64,000 nt of DNA from Bufo bufo (taxonomy: Eukaryota > Chordata > Amphibia > Anura > Bufonidae), in contig NC_053390.1 in the NCBI RefSeq assembly GCF_905171765.1, positions 503,913,336 to 503,977,335 on the forward strand. Direction: 5' to 3'. The notes under the pieces are model-generated. The model ran no database searches. It was given only the letters and a program-made list of their open reading frames with translations, and had not been told where the DNA came from. Positions 45,531-56,045 of this stretch are shown here, in pieces; positions within the stretch are counted from its first letter, which is position 1, and each line of letters opens with the position of its first letter. The translations under genes and the position numbers were made by a program.

Positions 45531-46219
45531 CTACACACTGAATGAGACAGCCCCACTGTCCTTGGGCTGAATATGACAGGAAGAAGTAGTCTCCTCTCTC
45601 TCTCTAAGACGCTTGTCAATACGAACAGCTAGAGACATGGCAGATTCTAACGAGGCTGGTCTCTCATGGAAAGCAAATGCATCTTTCAATCTTTCCGAAA
45701 GACCATGGCAAAATTGACTTCGGAGTGCAGCATCATTCCAACCAGTATCAGCTGTCCATCTCCGAAATTCAGAACAATATATCTCTGCGGACTGTTTACC
45801 CTGGCATAAAAGACGCAGTTTAGATTCAGCCAGAGCAATACGATCCGGGTCATCATATATCTGCCCCAGGGCTACAAAAAATTCATCCACCGATCGGAGG
45901 GCCGTGCCCCCACTGGCAGCGGAAAGGCCCAAGACTGAGCGTTATCCCTGAGCAGCGAGATGATGATCCCCACCCTCTGCTCCTCATCACCAGAGGAATG
46001 GGGAAGTAGGTGAAAATGGAGTTTGCAAGCCTCTCTAAAGCGAACAAAATTCTCACTACCCCCGGAGAACGTATCCGGAAGCGAGATCTTAGGCTCGGAA
46101 CAAACTCCACGAACGCCAGCAGAACAGGTCACCTGAAACTGAGACACAGTTTTACGGAGATCTGCTACCTCCAGCAAAAGACCTTGCATGCGGTCAATCA
46201 AGGCTGAAACCGGATCCAT
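45531..46219 (-). pseudogene. Gypsy gag
   Basis: The start MDPVSALIDRMQ (46219) lies only about ten bases inside the 5' LTR. It is followed by a coiled-coil-like stretch (LLLEVADLRKTVSQ) and the gag core: KISLPDTFSGGSENFVRFRE, then FHLLPHSSGDEEQRVGIIIS and AQSWAFPL. A frame change near 45880-45930 leads to the second half (EFFVALGQIYDDPDRI, FCHGLSERLKDAFA). Gag would form the particle that packages the element's RNA. Confidence 0.85.
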
Positions 46220-46228
46220 GCTTAAGAC

Positions 46229-46763
46229 TGTTACGGCGGTTTATAATGATGCAGATAGCTGGAACTTATGAATAAACGTCCGACTGGCTTGATCCCAAAC
46301 TAAGGAGCATATAGGTGAGCCCTATAAAACCCTAAGAGCTCTCCCTGACTGCTATGCCCATGCAAGGGTCTCAATGGTAGACGATTGCATGCCCACGTAC
46401 CTAATACTGTGTGACACCTGAAAACCCTATAATAGTGAGGGGACACGACCACCGGCTCCCTGCACTTAATACAGATGGAGTTAGGGTCACCTAGAATCAA
46501 GCCAGCAAGGAAACACAATACATGAAAAGACTTATCTGAGCAAACAGCAGCAGCAGCCTCCAGCAGTGAACACTTCATCCAGGAAGTAGTATAAACTGCA
46601 AAGTGAGGCAGTATGGGAGGGAATATAAAGGGAGACGATTAGTCTAAATAGGTGACACCTGGGAGAAGGAAAGGAGATGACAAAGTGAAACCAAAACAAA
46701 GAACGTCATGCAAGTGGTAGAGAAGGACGTCTGCCAGACCTTCTCACAGAACTGGCGGTGACA
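46229..46763 (-). repeat. 5' LTR of the gypsy element
   Basis: 535 bp, the partner of 41504-42031. The outer end (CTGGCGGTGACA on the plus strand) is identical to that of the other LTR. The inner 20-25 bp (TGTTACGGCGGTTTATAATG) differ from the 3' LTR (TGTCACAGATGATGTTGCAG). No standard tRNA primer site could be read next to it. Confidence 0.88.
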
Positions 46764-46768
46764 CATAC

Positions 46769-48879
46769 CCCCTTACTTAAAACCCAAGCCGCCCTCGGCT
46801 TGTGCTTGGAGGATTGTGCATGGTTCCCCTTTTTAGGTTTAGTGCAAATGTTACTTCTCTTTGCTTTGCTACTCTCAGTTGTTCCATTTTTTCACTATCT
46901 ATCTTTCCCAGATTCGTACCAGGTAACTAGCTATGGTCTGGCTAAATGAATTTTCTCTTTTTCTCTATGTCTACCCATACCTCTCCGCTTATCAGAGGGT
47001 ATAATAACAGGTGCATAAAACTAGCATTGCCAACTCCCTTTTGTGTTTGCTGAGCTCTAGCAATACTGGAAGGGTGATGGTGTCTTCACTCTGTAATTCT
47101 CTCACTCAGCAATGTAATCCGCAAGTAGAAGGGTGGCTTCATACTGTATTCCCTTCCTGTGCAACAAGGCCTGAAATTGCTCAAATGCAGATCCACCATT
47201 TTCTCTATCTTATATGTTCTTAAACAGTTGGCAACTCTGACAAGTGCTAAAGAACTGATACTGCTTGTGACTCTAAGTGGTGGTCCCTCCTAGCACTCTT
47301 GCAAACCTGTGAAGAGAAATGGTTAAGGGCATATTTAAAACACCTTTTTTTAGGCGCCTTTTATCTCACTGAACAATCACATGGTGTAATGACCATTTTA
47401 GTACTTGAGTCCTCAGAGGCAGGCCTTCTGTCAACAATTTAAAAATGACAGCTATCTAGCTGGCTAAGTATTGGCATTTGTGCAAAGTCCAGTGTAAAGT
47501 GCCTGAATGGAACAGATTGTTGCTCTGACCAAAAGAGTCCACACAATGGACAAAAAGTGCTTGAACGTTGTAAAAACATAAAAACATTGCAATAGAAGAC
47601 CCCCAACTTGCAGCTCTAACTGCCTAGAGTCCCAGAATCACAGGTGGGATTACAAAGAGCTCTGGTAATCGTTTGATTCTATTCCTTGGGTTCGTGGCTT
47701 GTAACGTTTTAGAAACCAAAAAAAAATAGTGCAAAAATATAGGTAAGGCCCCCGGCCCGTGGGTGGTTAATAGTGACATGAGCTTGAAAACACAGGTATG
47801 TCCTCCACAAAGTTCAATTGCAAACAGTCCACATGAGGTAATAAAATGTCATTGCCATGGTAACAGATGCTTCTTACAGTGGGCAGGGTTCCAACTTAAC
47901 CTAAGAAAATAAGATGGAATAACTGCCAACTTGAAATAGATTAAGGGAGTCCCTTTTGTAGGTAAGAGGCAGGAGGGTGGCTCTATAGGGCCCAAACATT
48001 AAAACAGACAAACAGGGACCAGTCTCAGGTATCTCACCCTCCTGAACCTTGTCAGACTCCTAGGTCTTCCAGCTTTACTGAAGAACTTCAGGCCTGGTTG
48101 GAACCCATGGCCTCTTTTGCAGCAACTGGATTCTGAGATATGAAATTCTCATTGCTGTCATTGCTGGCTACAGTACTCTTTGCAGCTGTAATTCCAGTAC
48201 AGCTTTTATCTGTGATTCTCTGGTGACCTCCAGTGGTGGAAATTGGAACTGCAGGGCTAACTTTTGCAGGGCTATTATAGCTCTGCACTCCCTTTGCTAA
48301 GATGGTTGCTGCCTTTACTTCCTGTAGGGGTACAGTTAGTTTCTTCGTTCCCATGGGAATTTGAACTAAGCAATTTAGTTCCTCCTGGTAAAAGGATGGT
48401 TCCTCAGTACATGGGGCACAAATAGACAAAGAGACAATTACGATTTGTGTTGGTTGTACATGTCACACTATTTGTTCTGTTACACTGGTATTCAGTAAAG
48501 AATTGTCATTTGCCCCACCTGCCTTAGTGCTATTGTCACCATCCACCTGTAACTTTATAGTTCCACCACAAGAGCTGCCAACCCCATTGTTTTCGTGTCA
48601 AATAATGTGATCATTGTCAGCTAATGTCTTCTGCTAATAGTTTTCTGTACCTTCCATTCCTAATCTATAAGCAATACCAATTTAACACCAGCAACATTCT
48701 ATAATTTATCTATAATTTATAGACTGATCTATTGAAGAAGCTTATGAGTTATGATCCACACAATATACAGAGAACAGAGCTCTTACCAGTTCTCACATAA
48801 GTAAATATTTCATATGTCCTCTGCATCTGTTACCTTATTCACAGTGGTGCTCAGCAGTCCAAGATAAGTGTATTCAAAT
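46769..48879. other. Unassigned intron with weak open frame
   Basis: No exon and no clear transposon protein. A 113-codon open frame on the minus strand (48088-48429) has varied composition (KKLTVPLQEVKAATILAKGV) but no motif I recognise. It may be a fragment of an older retroelement's gag region. The rest is AT-rich with no repeat boundary identified. Confidence 0.35.
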
Positions 48880-49160
48880 GGCAAAAAAACAAAGAATGCT
48901 GCCTTGCTCATGAAAAGGTTTCTTTATTAGAAAATCTAATTGCATAAGGCAGGTTGGGGATGTGTCAGGGAAGGCAATGGAAGTTTTGCATTACCTACTG
49001 TACATATCATTTCGCCTTCCATCTTCCATCCATGGAAGGCCAGATGAAGTGTGACTAATGCAAAATGGCCCATGCTTTTATTGCCACATCCCAAACCTGC
49101 ATTATGCAATTAGATTTACTAATAAAGAAAACCTTTTAATGAGCACAACATTCTTTGTTG
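48880..49160. mobile_element. Palindromic MITE-like repeat
   Basis: AAAAGGTTTCTTTATTAG...AATCTAATTGCATAA at the left returns inverted as TTATGCAATTAGATTTACTA...ATAAAGAAAACCTTTT at the right. Related pairs outside these (AAAGAATGCTGCC... and ...ACATTCTTTG) extend the arms. It is non-coding and the target duplication is unresolved. Confidence 0.65.
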
Positions 49161-49264
49161 TTTGCTTATGAGTTATGAACACGTTTGATAATGTCTACCA
49201 AGGGTCCATCAATATATCTCAGTTTATTCAATAGTGCCATAATTGCTATGGTTTGATATGTGTT

Positions 49265-49652
49265 CAGGGATGGATTGGCCATAGATCCTACAGGGAAATT
49301 TCCCGGGGGGCCAATGTCCAGGGGCCACTCAAGCCATCTTGATGGCCGCAGGCCAGGTACATAATGATGTGATGCTCAACGGTCTCAGGTGCCCTTCTTG
49401 AACTCAACTATATTACCGTCCTCATGACAGTGATACAGTTGAATGCTGTGGTTGGGGCGGCAGTACTTTGTGCTGCCCTGTGGTATTTGGTTCTGCTGGG
49501 ACAGTATTCTGTGCTGCACTACGGTATTGCAGGCCCTGCCTACTTCTGTTGTCCCTGCCTACTTGTTTTGTCCCATCTTCTGTCATTTTGTACCCATCTA
49601 CAACATGGGGCTACTTTTAGTTTTTTTTTTTCCAGTCCCCAATCCGCCCCTG
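49265..49652. mobile_element. hAT-type MITE
   Basis: The element begins CAGGGATGGATTGGCC and ends CCAATCCGCCCCTG, with the exact 8-bp duplication TATGTGTT (49257-49264 and 49653-49660). The interior is related to the element at 6249-6621 in opposite orientation. No transposase. Confidence 0.85.
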
Positions 49653-49683
49653 TATGTGTTTATCTACTGAATGTACTGTTTAA

Positions 49684-50159
49684 AGGGAATCTGTCACCAG
49701 GAAATTCACTGCTATATCAGATATAATGCATAGTAGGGCTAGCTGGGATAAGTGTAATGGTACCTTCCATTTAGTGATCTGTTGCTTCATTCTGGAGTAA
49801 AAGTACTTTTAACCCATATGCAAATAAGCAGTTAGATGCGCTGAAGATGGGCCCAAGCTACTCTGTGCACCCTGCTTCTCCTGCTTGATATGTCAGCCTC
49901 TCCCTCTCTTTGATTGACAGGGCTAGGCGAGATGACTATACAGGAACCTGGTCCTGTCAATCAATCAAGTAGGAAAGGGAAGAGCTGGTAAAAGAAGGTG
50001 GAGGAGCAAGGGTGCACACATTGGCTTGGACCCACCCTTGGTGCACCTAACTGCTCATTTGCATATGGATTAAAAGTACTTCTTGTGAAAGATTCAGCTA
50101 AACTAGCCCTACAAAGCCTTGTACTTGGTTTAACAGTGAATTTCCTGGTGACATCTCCT
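49684..50159. mobile_element. T2/Kolobok-type MITE
   Basis: TTAAAGGGAATCTGTCACC at the left (TTAA 49680-49683) pairs with GGTGACATCTCCT at the right. The inner arms AGGAAATTCACTG and CAGTGAATTTCCT are exact inverses. The T2 terminus TTAAAGGRR is matched. The right TTAA is degraded to TAAA. Confidence 0.8.
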
Positions 50160-50940
50160 AAAAGAGTTTCGCCATCAAAAGTTTATCTAGACCTCAATTC
50201 AAAATCTGTAACAGGGCCCCAAACTACCATGTGCAAATTATAATACTTACAGTATGTCTTTTTATGTGGCAGAGAGGCTTTTGATATATTGTGGTAAGAA
50301 CAGTGCTTGTCTGATGTTGTTGAGATATGCCACAATAATCAAAGTCTTTTAAAAAAAACTTGGATCAGAAGAGCTGCTAGTTTCTCACTAATTTGAGAAT
50401 TCAAGGCTGCTCTTGGAGTGTTGCAACAACAGTAAAATTGTCAAACAGCAACTCTAATTAATTCTGACAGAAGAAAAGATTTATTATAGACCAGTTCAAA
50501 TGCACTTTGGATGTGATTGCGTTCTTCAGATACACTTAACATACCTACCTTATATGTGTGTATGTGTGCATGTGTTAGCAATGTAAACTATGTATATGTG
50601 TATGGTATATCATAAAACAGTGCTCTGGTAGGTGTGCAGTATAGTGATACTATAAATGAGGGGTGTAGTGCTGTTTATATTACGTTATATTTCACGGAGG
50701 GAGGGGGAGGAGTTCTAGTAAGTTATAGGCAAGAATGTGTGTGTTTGGGGCAGGGGGGTTGGTGCCACACTGCATCTTTGCCCTGGGGCAGGTAATTGTT
50801 ACACAGTATCTTAAATCTTTTACAACTATATCAATCATCAAAACCAATTCAAATAAAACTTTTAACTGGTTTCTACTATGTATATCCTATAACTAGCAGC
50901 CCTAGTAACTATTGTTACCTACTTTTTAAACACTAAGCAG
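50160..50940. other. Intron, no gene recognised
   Basis: AT-rich DNA with a TGTG/TATG microsatellite about 50555-50600. No exon or bounded element was seen. Confidence 0.35.
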
Positions 50941-52080
50941 ACTTGGACACATTTAACACCTATTTGCCTATGCAGCGACCGGGTCCGCAGGGGCAACACG
51001 TGAGGCATGGTGGGCCGATGGAGGTAGTAGTTATTTTACTCACTGTTAGCAGAGCCTCCATGGGCCGGCGTGCAATGAAGGGAAGGACAGCACCAGTTCC
51101 TTCAGGGTACACTCTGTTTGTCCAGGGATTCCCAGCCAGAGGGTGGTTGAGGTGCCCTTGGTGGAATTGGTTTTAGGTGCCTTGGAGGCAGGGTCCCTGG
51201 TGTTTGTGACGCCAGCACCGTTAGGTGGAAAGGTTGGTGGTGGAAAATATGAGGAGTCGGTTGTAGTAAAACAGTTGAACATTTACTTAAATCACTTGTC
51301 TCCAGGTAGTCAGTACAGTTCATTTATATGGCATAAAGATATGAAGCAGATACTGGTTTAGCTGTAATCCTTGTAACAGGCTTGGCAATTTTTACTTGGG
51401 TTTTCCTTCTTTCTATATCTGTCTATACCTTGTCCACACTCTAGCACTCAGGTACTGAATATAATATCTCTTACTAGTCAGTAGTAATCCACAGGGCGGC
51501 TCCCTAATGGCAGGCATCAGTCTTCTGCTCCATTCTTTGGAAAGGATGCTCACTGAAGAATTACGGTCCACTATGTCCATAGAGGCATGTGGTAAAGGAT
51601 AATTTTGCACATTAATCATCCGGCTGTGTCCAGGTACTTTTAGGTTCCTCCTGGTCACTGGTGCTTGTGAAGTCCATTGGCTAATTTAGCTCTAACCTCC
51701 ACTAGACTTTCTCTTTATCCAGACGTAGACTCACTGGTCTGTTCTGTGCTGCTGTAATACTGTTCTCTATACTCCCTTAGCCTGGCCAGAGCCAATCGGC
51801 TAAAATAGCAGCTACATTGTGGACTTGGCCTCTTCTGCTCCTCCATTAACTTCCTTTCCTCTACTCTCCTGTTCTCTCTTGTTCTACCCCCCTAGACACA
51901 CCCTCAGCTATATATAAGTGGTGCCAGCGCGACCTAGGGGCAAATAAATATAATTACACACTCCTCTAAAACAGCCTGTTATAAGGATTTTACAGTTTAC
52001 ACAGAAATACATTAGATAGGCATATACAAAATGTTGAAGTGCCCACAACCATCACTGAGTGGGACACTGCACCTACTTCA
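50941..52080. mobile_element. Possible LTR or retroelement fragment
   Basis: A GC-richer block (CGACCGGGTCCGCAGGGGCA near 50977, a TATATATAAG TATA-like motif near 51911, and GAGTGGGACACTGCACC near 52056) differs in composition from the neighbouring intron and resembles the block at 40700-41498 in ending. No terminal duplication was found. Low confidence. Confidence 0.3.
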
Positions 52081-52396
52081 CTTTTTCTATAACCATCCTC
52101 CATAATTAGCCATAACTAGTAAGAACACAAAAAGTGACAAACATGAAGAGGCATGTGCCTCTTAATAAGAGTGGCGCTTCTGATGCAAGAGGGGGAGACA
52201 TTAAGACCGGCGTGTAAAATGCAGGTCTTGATAAATTTACCCTTTTGTGTCAAAAACTTGGCGTACAGGACATGATACATTTCCACCATTGTTTTTATTG
52301 TTTGTAGAACAATGTTCAGAAATAATTAGTATAACATAATATTACTGTAATTTGTGGAAACATGACACTCATATGATTTTATTAATGTACTTGTAG

Positions 52397-52771
52397 ATTG
52401 TGAGCCCCCCACATCTTGTACACTCCTGCTTTGAAGAAAAAAATACAGAACCATTGATAATCAAGACCAGTTTGAAGAGGGAAGCTATTGAGACAACTGT
52501 GAAGGAAACTGAGATGCTGGATCTGGTTAGCACCAAGGAGCTATTACATAATGAGCTTGAAATGACTGACATGGATACAGAAGTGGAGATCGATCTACAG
52601 TTTGAATACAGGAAGCAAGCTGCTCCTATTACTCCCATAAATGAAACAGACACTAGTACTCATTTCTTTGAGAAAATGAAAGCTTATGTACCTCACAGCT
52701 CAGAAAGCTCAAAAGAAAATGACACCCAACTAAGCCTCAATGACGTGAACATTTGTACTGGTGAATTTTAG
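52397..52771 (+). CDS. IL12RB1: IL12RB1 last coding exon: cytoplasmic tail
   Basis: The acceptor TTGTAG ends at 52396 and phase 0 matches the Box1 exon. The frame runs 124 codons to TAG at 52769-52771. The start IVSPPHLVHSCFEEKNTEPL and the later acidic stretch EMTDMDTEVEIDL resemble the short acidic tail of mammalian IL12RB1, which also contains a T-E-P-L block and L-D-T-E-L. Two tyrosines (FEYRKQ, KAYVPHS) could be phosphorylated; that is an inference. The tail appears about 60 residues longer than the mammalian one. Confidence 0.8.
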   Translation: MVSPPHLVHSCFEEKNTEPLIIKTSLKREAIETTVKETEMLDLVSTKELLHNELEMTDMDTEVEIDLQFEYRKQAAPITPINETDTSTHFFEKMKAYVPHSSESSKENDTQLSLNDVNICTGEF

Positions 52772-53620
52772 TGAAAAAAACGTATACATTCCCTAATTCT
52801 TTGTGCAGGATAAACTGGTATATATCATGAATACTTCCTACTTTATTCCAAATCATTTATTTCTTAGAAATTTACAGGTTCACAATCCATATAGAAAAGA
52901 ATAACTTCATGTGGTTTAATAGGGGAAGTTCTAGCCTAAAGTTCTAGCAATATAAAACAGAACTCCTTTAGGTAGATGACTGGCTGAGCCATTGTAAAAA
53001 GTAAAATGTTTTACAGATAAGGCAGATTTACTAATCTTATGATTGCATTTTACTAATTTGGGGCTAAAAATCTTTTTTTCAATTGGTCTCTATTAAAAAT
53101 ATTAGAGCCGTTCTGTCACAAAGAGTTAACTGTTTTTCAGGCTGTGTGCATCCTATTGTAAATTACTAAGAGGTCATAAACACTTGAGTGCTTATAATGT
53201 CAGAGAGCAGAGATAAGGAGCCCGTCAGCTGCCCAACTCATAGAAAAGATAGAAAATCCACAGGCTGCTACAAGAGCATCTCAGATATGTACAGAAAAAA
53301 AGGATTCCATATTTTAATAAAGACCAATTAAAAAAAAGATTTTTAGCTTATAATGATTACAATTCACTAATAAAAAAAAATTGCCCCCAATGGTGTACAT
53401 AGCCTTTAAGTCCACGCTTCTTCCCAGTCATGGCACCATTGAATAAAGCATAAAGGACTATACTTTTTTGGTGCATCTGCTTCATAAATGTATTTACATT
53501 TTTTATAATTTCGTGATGCTTTATCTCCTAGCTTTTGTGCTAGTGATTTCGGTGAAACTAAACCTGTTAACATCCTTTTTCCCCAGTATCGTCATTGCTA
53601 CTGTTAATTCTGATCTTGCT
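52772..53620 (+). other. IL12RB1: Probable 3' untranslated region and flank of IL12RB1
   Basis: AT-rich sequence follows the stop codon. Candidate poly(A) signals AATAAA are at 53316-53321 and 53442-53447. Nothing marks the true cleavage site. No other feature was recognised. Confidence 0.4.
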
Positions 53621-54674
53621 TCCAATATACACTGTTGTCAAGATATGGCTCCTGTAATCTTCCTTCTGGTAAATTCTTTTTTCCTCCTAATCTTCATCTT
53701 AAAGTTTTGGAGGATTCACAATGCTATGTGCTTGCAGGTCATCCTGGCATTACTGGTACTAGACATATAGTTTCCAGATCCTATTGGTGGCCTACTTGGT
53801 CACGAGATCTGATGGCCCTTGTCTCTTCCCGTCAGGTCTGTGCGAGGGCCAAGGTACCCAGGAGACATCCTGGGGCTTGATTTATCCCTTGTCTATTCCA
53901 CAGAGACCTTGGACTCAGATCTCTATGGATTTTATAACAGATCTTCTCTCCTCTCAGGAGAAGACTGTCATTTGGGTAGTGATTGATAGATTTTCCAAAA
54001 TGTGTCATCTGGTTCCATTAAAGAAGCTCCGTGACGGTAAGAATTTTAGCAAATGTTTTTGTTCATAATATTCTTAAACTTCATGGGATTCCTGAGTCCA
54101 TTGTCTCTGACAGGGGGTTTAGTTTGTCTCTAAATCCTGGAGAGAATTTAGCAAAAGGTTGGGAATCAAACTGTTCTCCTCCTCAGCATTCCACCCAGAG
54201 ACTAATGGACGAACAGTTCTTGAGATGCTTTCTATCTAATTGTCAAAATAAATGGATAAGGTTTCTGTCTCTAGCGGAGTTTGCTATCAACAACCATGTC
54301 AGCTCCTCTAGTGGCATCTCATCTTTCTATTGTAATCATGGGTTTAATATGCATTTTTCTTCAGTTAAGTTCTGTGAGTCCTGCGGTGGATGACCAGGAA
54401 TGATCTGTGCACAGTTTGGGCCCAGGTTTTCAAGAGCCTTGAAAAAGCTGAAAGCATCCAGTATAAACAAGTCAATAAGAACTGTTCCTTGGGTCCGAAT
54501 TTTGTTTTGGGAGAACTTGTATGGCTTTCCACTAAGAATTTACACCTTAGTGTCCCATCTGGTAAACTCGCTCCTAAGTTTATTGGTCCATATAAGATCA
54601 CCTCCATAATAAACCCGGTATCTTTCCGTCTTCAATTGCCATCCTCGTTTAGGAATCCAGCTCTTTCTGAGTAA
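53621..54674 (+). pseudogene. Gypsy integrase remnant
   Basis: Translated pieces in different frames give [75 protein letters not shown] and WLSTKNLHLSVPSGKLAPKF. These are the zinc-binding, catalytic-core and C-terminal parts of a Ty3/gypsy integrase, similar to but different from that at 42000-43260. Stops and frame changes are frequent. No LTR was found beside it. Confidence 0.82.
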
Positions 54675-55034
54675 CTACCCTTTATCAGAGCTGAGCAAAG
54701 AAACTTTGTCTAGTTACTATTTTTTTTTTTTTTTTATGGAGGGTGCAGAGTATGCATGAGGAGTATCATAAGGGAGATTTCACATCACAATTATTTTTCT
54801 TTCTTCTGATCCGTCAGAGAAACAGGGAAAATAAAGAAAAAAAAATGGACCCTGTAAAAAAAACAGATCTTGTGCATCAGTTATGCACATTTGGCATCCG
54901 TATGAGCCATTATCGTCAGAGATTCATTTTTTTGAGGAAAAAAAAAAAGTTCTACATGCAGGACTTTATTCCATCTAAAAAAAGGATCTCAGACAGAAAA
55001 GGCTCAAACAGATGTGAAATGTGCATAGCACATA
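54675..55034. other. Intergenic, homopolymer-rich
   Basis: T-run near 54719-54736 and A-runs near 54834 and 54940. No gene recognised. Confidence 0.35.
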
Positions 55035-55036
55035 TA

Positions 55037-56045
55037 CACTCACCTAAAGAATTATTAGGAACACCATACTAATACGGTGTTGGACCCCCTTTTGCCTTCA
55101 GAACTGCCTTAATTCTACGTGGCATTGATTCAACAAGGTGCTGATAGCATTCTTTAGAAATGTTGGCCCATATTGATAGGATAGCATCTTGCAGTTGATT
55201 GAGATTTGAGGGATGCACATCCAGGGCACGAAGCTCCCGTTCCACCACATCCCAAAGATGCTCTATTGGGTTGAGATCTGGTGACTGTGGGGGCCATTTT
55301 AGTACAGTGAACTCATTGTCATGTTCAAGAAACCAATTTGAAATGATTCGAGCTTTGTGACGGTGCATTATCCTGCTGGAAGTAGCCATCAGAGGATGGG
55401 TACATGGTGGTCATGAAGGACTGGACATGGTCAGAAACAATGCTCAGGTAGCACGTGGCATTTAAACGATGCCCAATTGGCACTAAGGGGCCTAAAGTGT
55501 GCCCAGAAAGCATCCCCCACACCATTATACCACCACCACCAGCCTGCACAGTGGTAACAAGGCATGATGGATACATGTTCTCATTCTGTTTACGCCAAAT
55601 TCGGACTCTACCATTTGAATGTCTCAACAGAAATCGAGACTCATCAGACCAGGCAACATTTTTCCAGTCTTCAACAGTCCAATTTTGGTGAGCTCGTGCA
55701 AATTGTAGCCTCTTTTTCCTATTTGTAGTGGAGATGAGTGGTACCCGGTGGGGTCTTCTGCTGTTGTAGCCCATCAGCCTCAAGGTTGTGCGTGTTGTGG
55801 CTTCACAAATGCTTTGCTGCATACCTCGGTTGTAACGAGTGGTTATTTCAGTCAATGTTGCTCTTCTATCAGCTCGAATCAGTCGGCCCATTCTCCTCTG
55901 ACCTCTAGCATCAACAAGGCATTTTCGCCCACAGGACTGCCGCATACTGGATGTTTTTCCCTTTTCACACCATTCTTTGTAAACCCTAGAAATGGTTGTG
56001 CGTGAAAATCCCAGTAACTGAGCAGATTTGACCTGCCTAAAACAT
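55037..56045 (-). mobile_element. Tc1-type transposon, 5' end truncated
   Basis: The right-hand (3') terminus is present as CACTCACCTAAAGAATTATT next to TA (55035-55036). The terminus resembles the CACTCACCTAAAGGATTATT family known from fish and amphibian genomes. Similarity ends near 56045, so the opposite terminus is missing. Confidence 0.8.
55069..56045 (-). pseudogene. Tc1-type transposase, truncated and frameshifted
   Basis: The enzyme would move the element by cut and paste into TA. Visible are part of the helix-turn-helix DNA-binding region (LLGFSRTTISRVYKEW), the DDE core with VAWSDESRF (first Asp), FQQDNAPS (second Asp) and SPDLNPIEHLWDVVERELRA (Glu). It ends KAKGGPTPY. A frame change lies near 55340-55390. 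The N-terminal part is missing. Confidence 0.88.

Larger units (their letters stand above)
41504..46763 (-). mobile_element. Full-length Ty3/gypsy chromodomain retrotransposon
   Basis: The element runs on the minus strand between two LTRs and is flanked by an exact 5-bp duplication CATAC (41499-41503 and 46764-46768). The internal region encodes gag, a CCHC knuckle, protease, reverse transcriptase, RNase H, integrase and a C-terminal chromodomain, in that order. No env-like frame was seen. A polypurine tract (GTAGAGGGAGGGGTAC on the minus strand) directly precedes the 3' LTR. All reading frames are damaged. Confidence 0.93.
13420..52396 (+). other. IL12RB1: Last coding intron of IL12RB1, about 39 kb, packed with transposons
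   Basis: The donor GTATGT at 13420 and the acceptor TTGTAG at 52391-52396 are both phase 0. The preceding visible introns are about 4.5, 0.7 and 5.6 kb. Nearly all of this intron is accounted for by hAT, Penelope-like, TTAA-type and gypsy insertions listed separately. Confidence 0.8.

Noticed and set aside
41504..46763. Endogenous retrovirus
   Set aside because: No env-like frame; the integrase ends in a chromodomain, which points to a Ty3/gypsy chromovirus-type retrotransposon.
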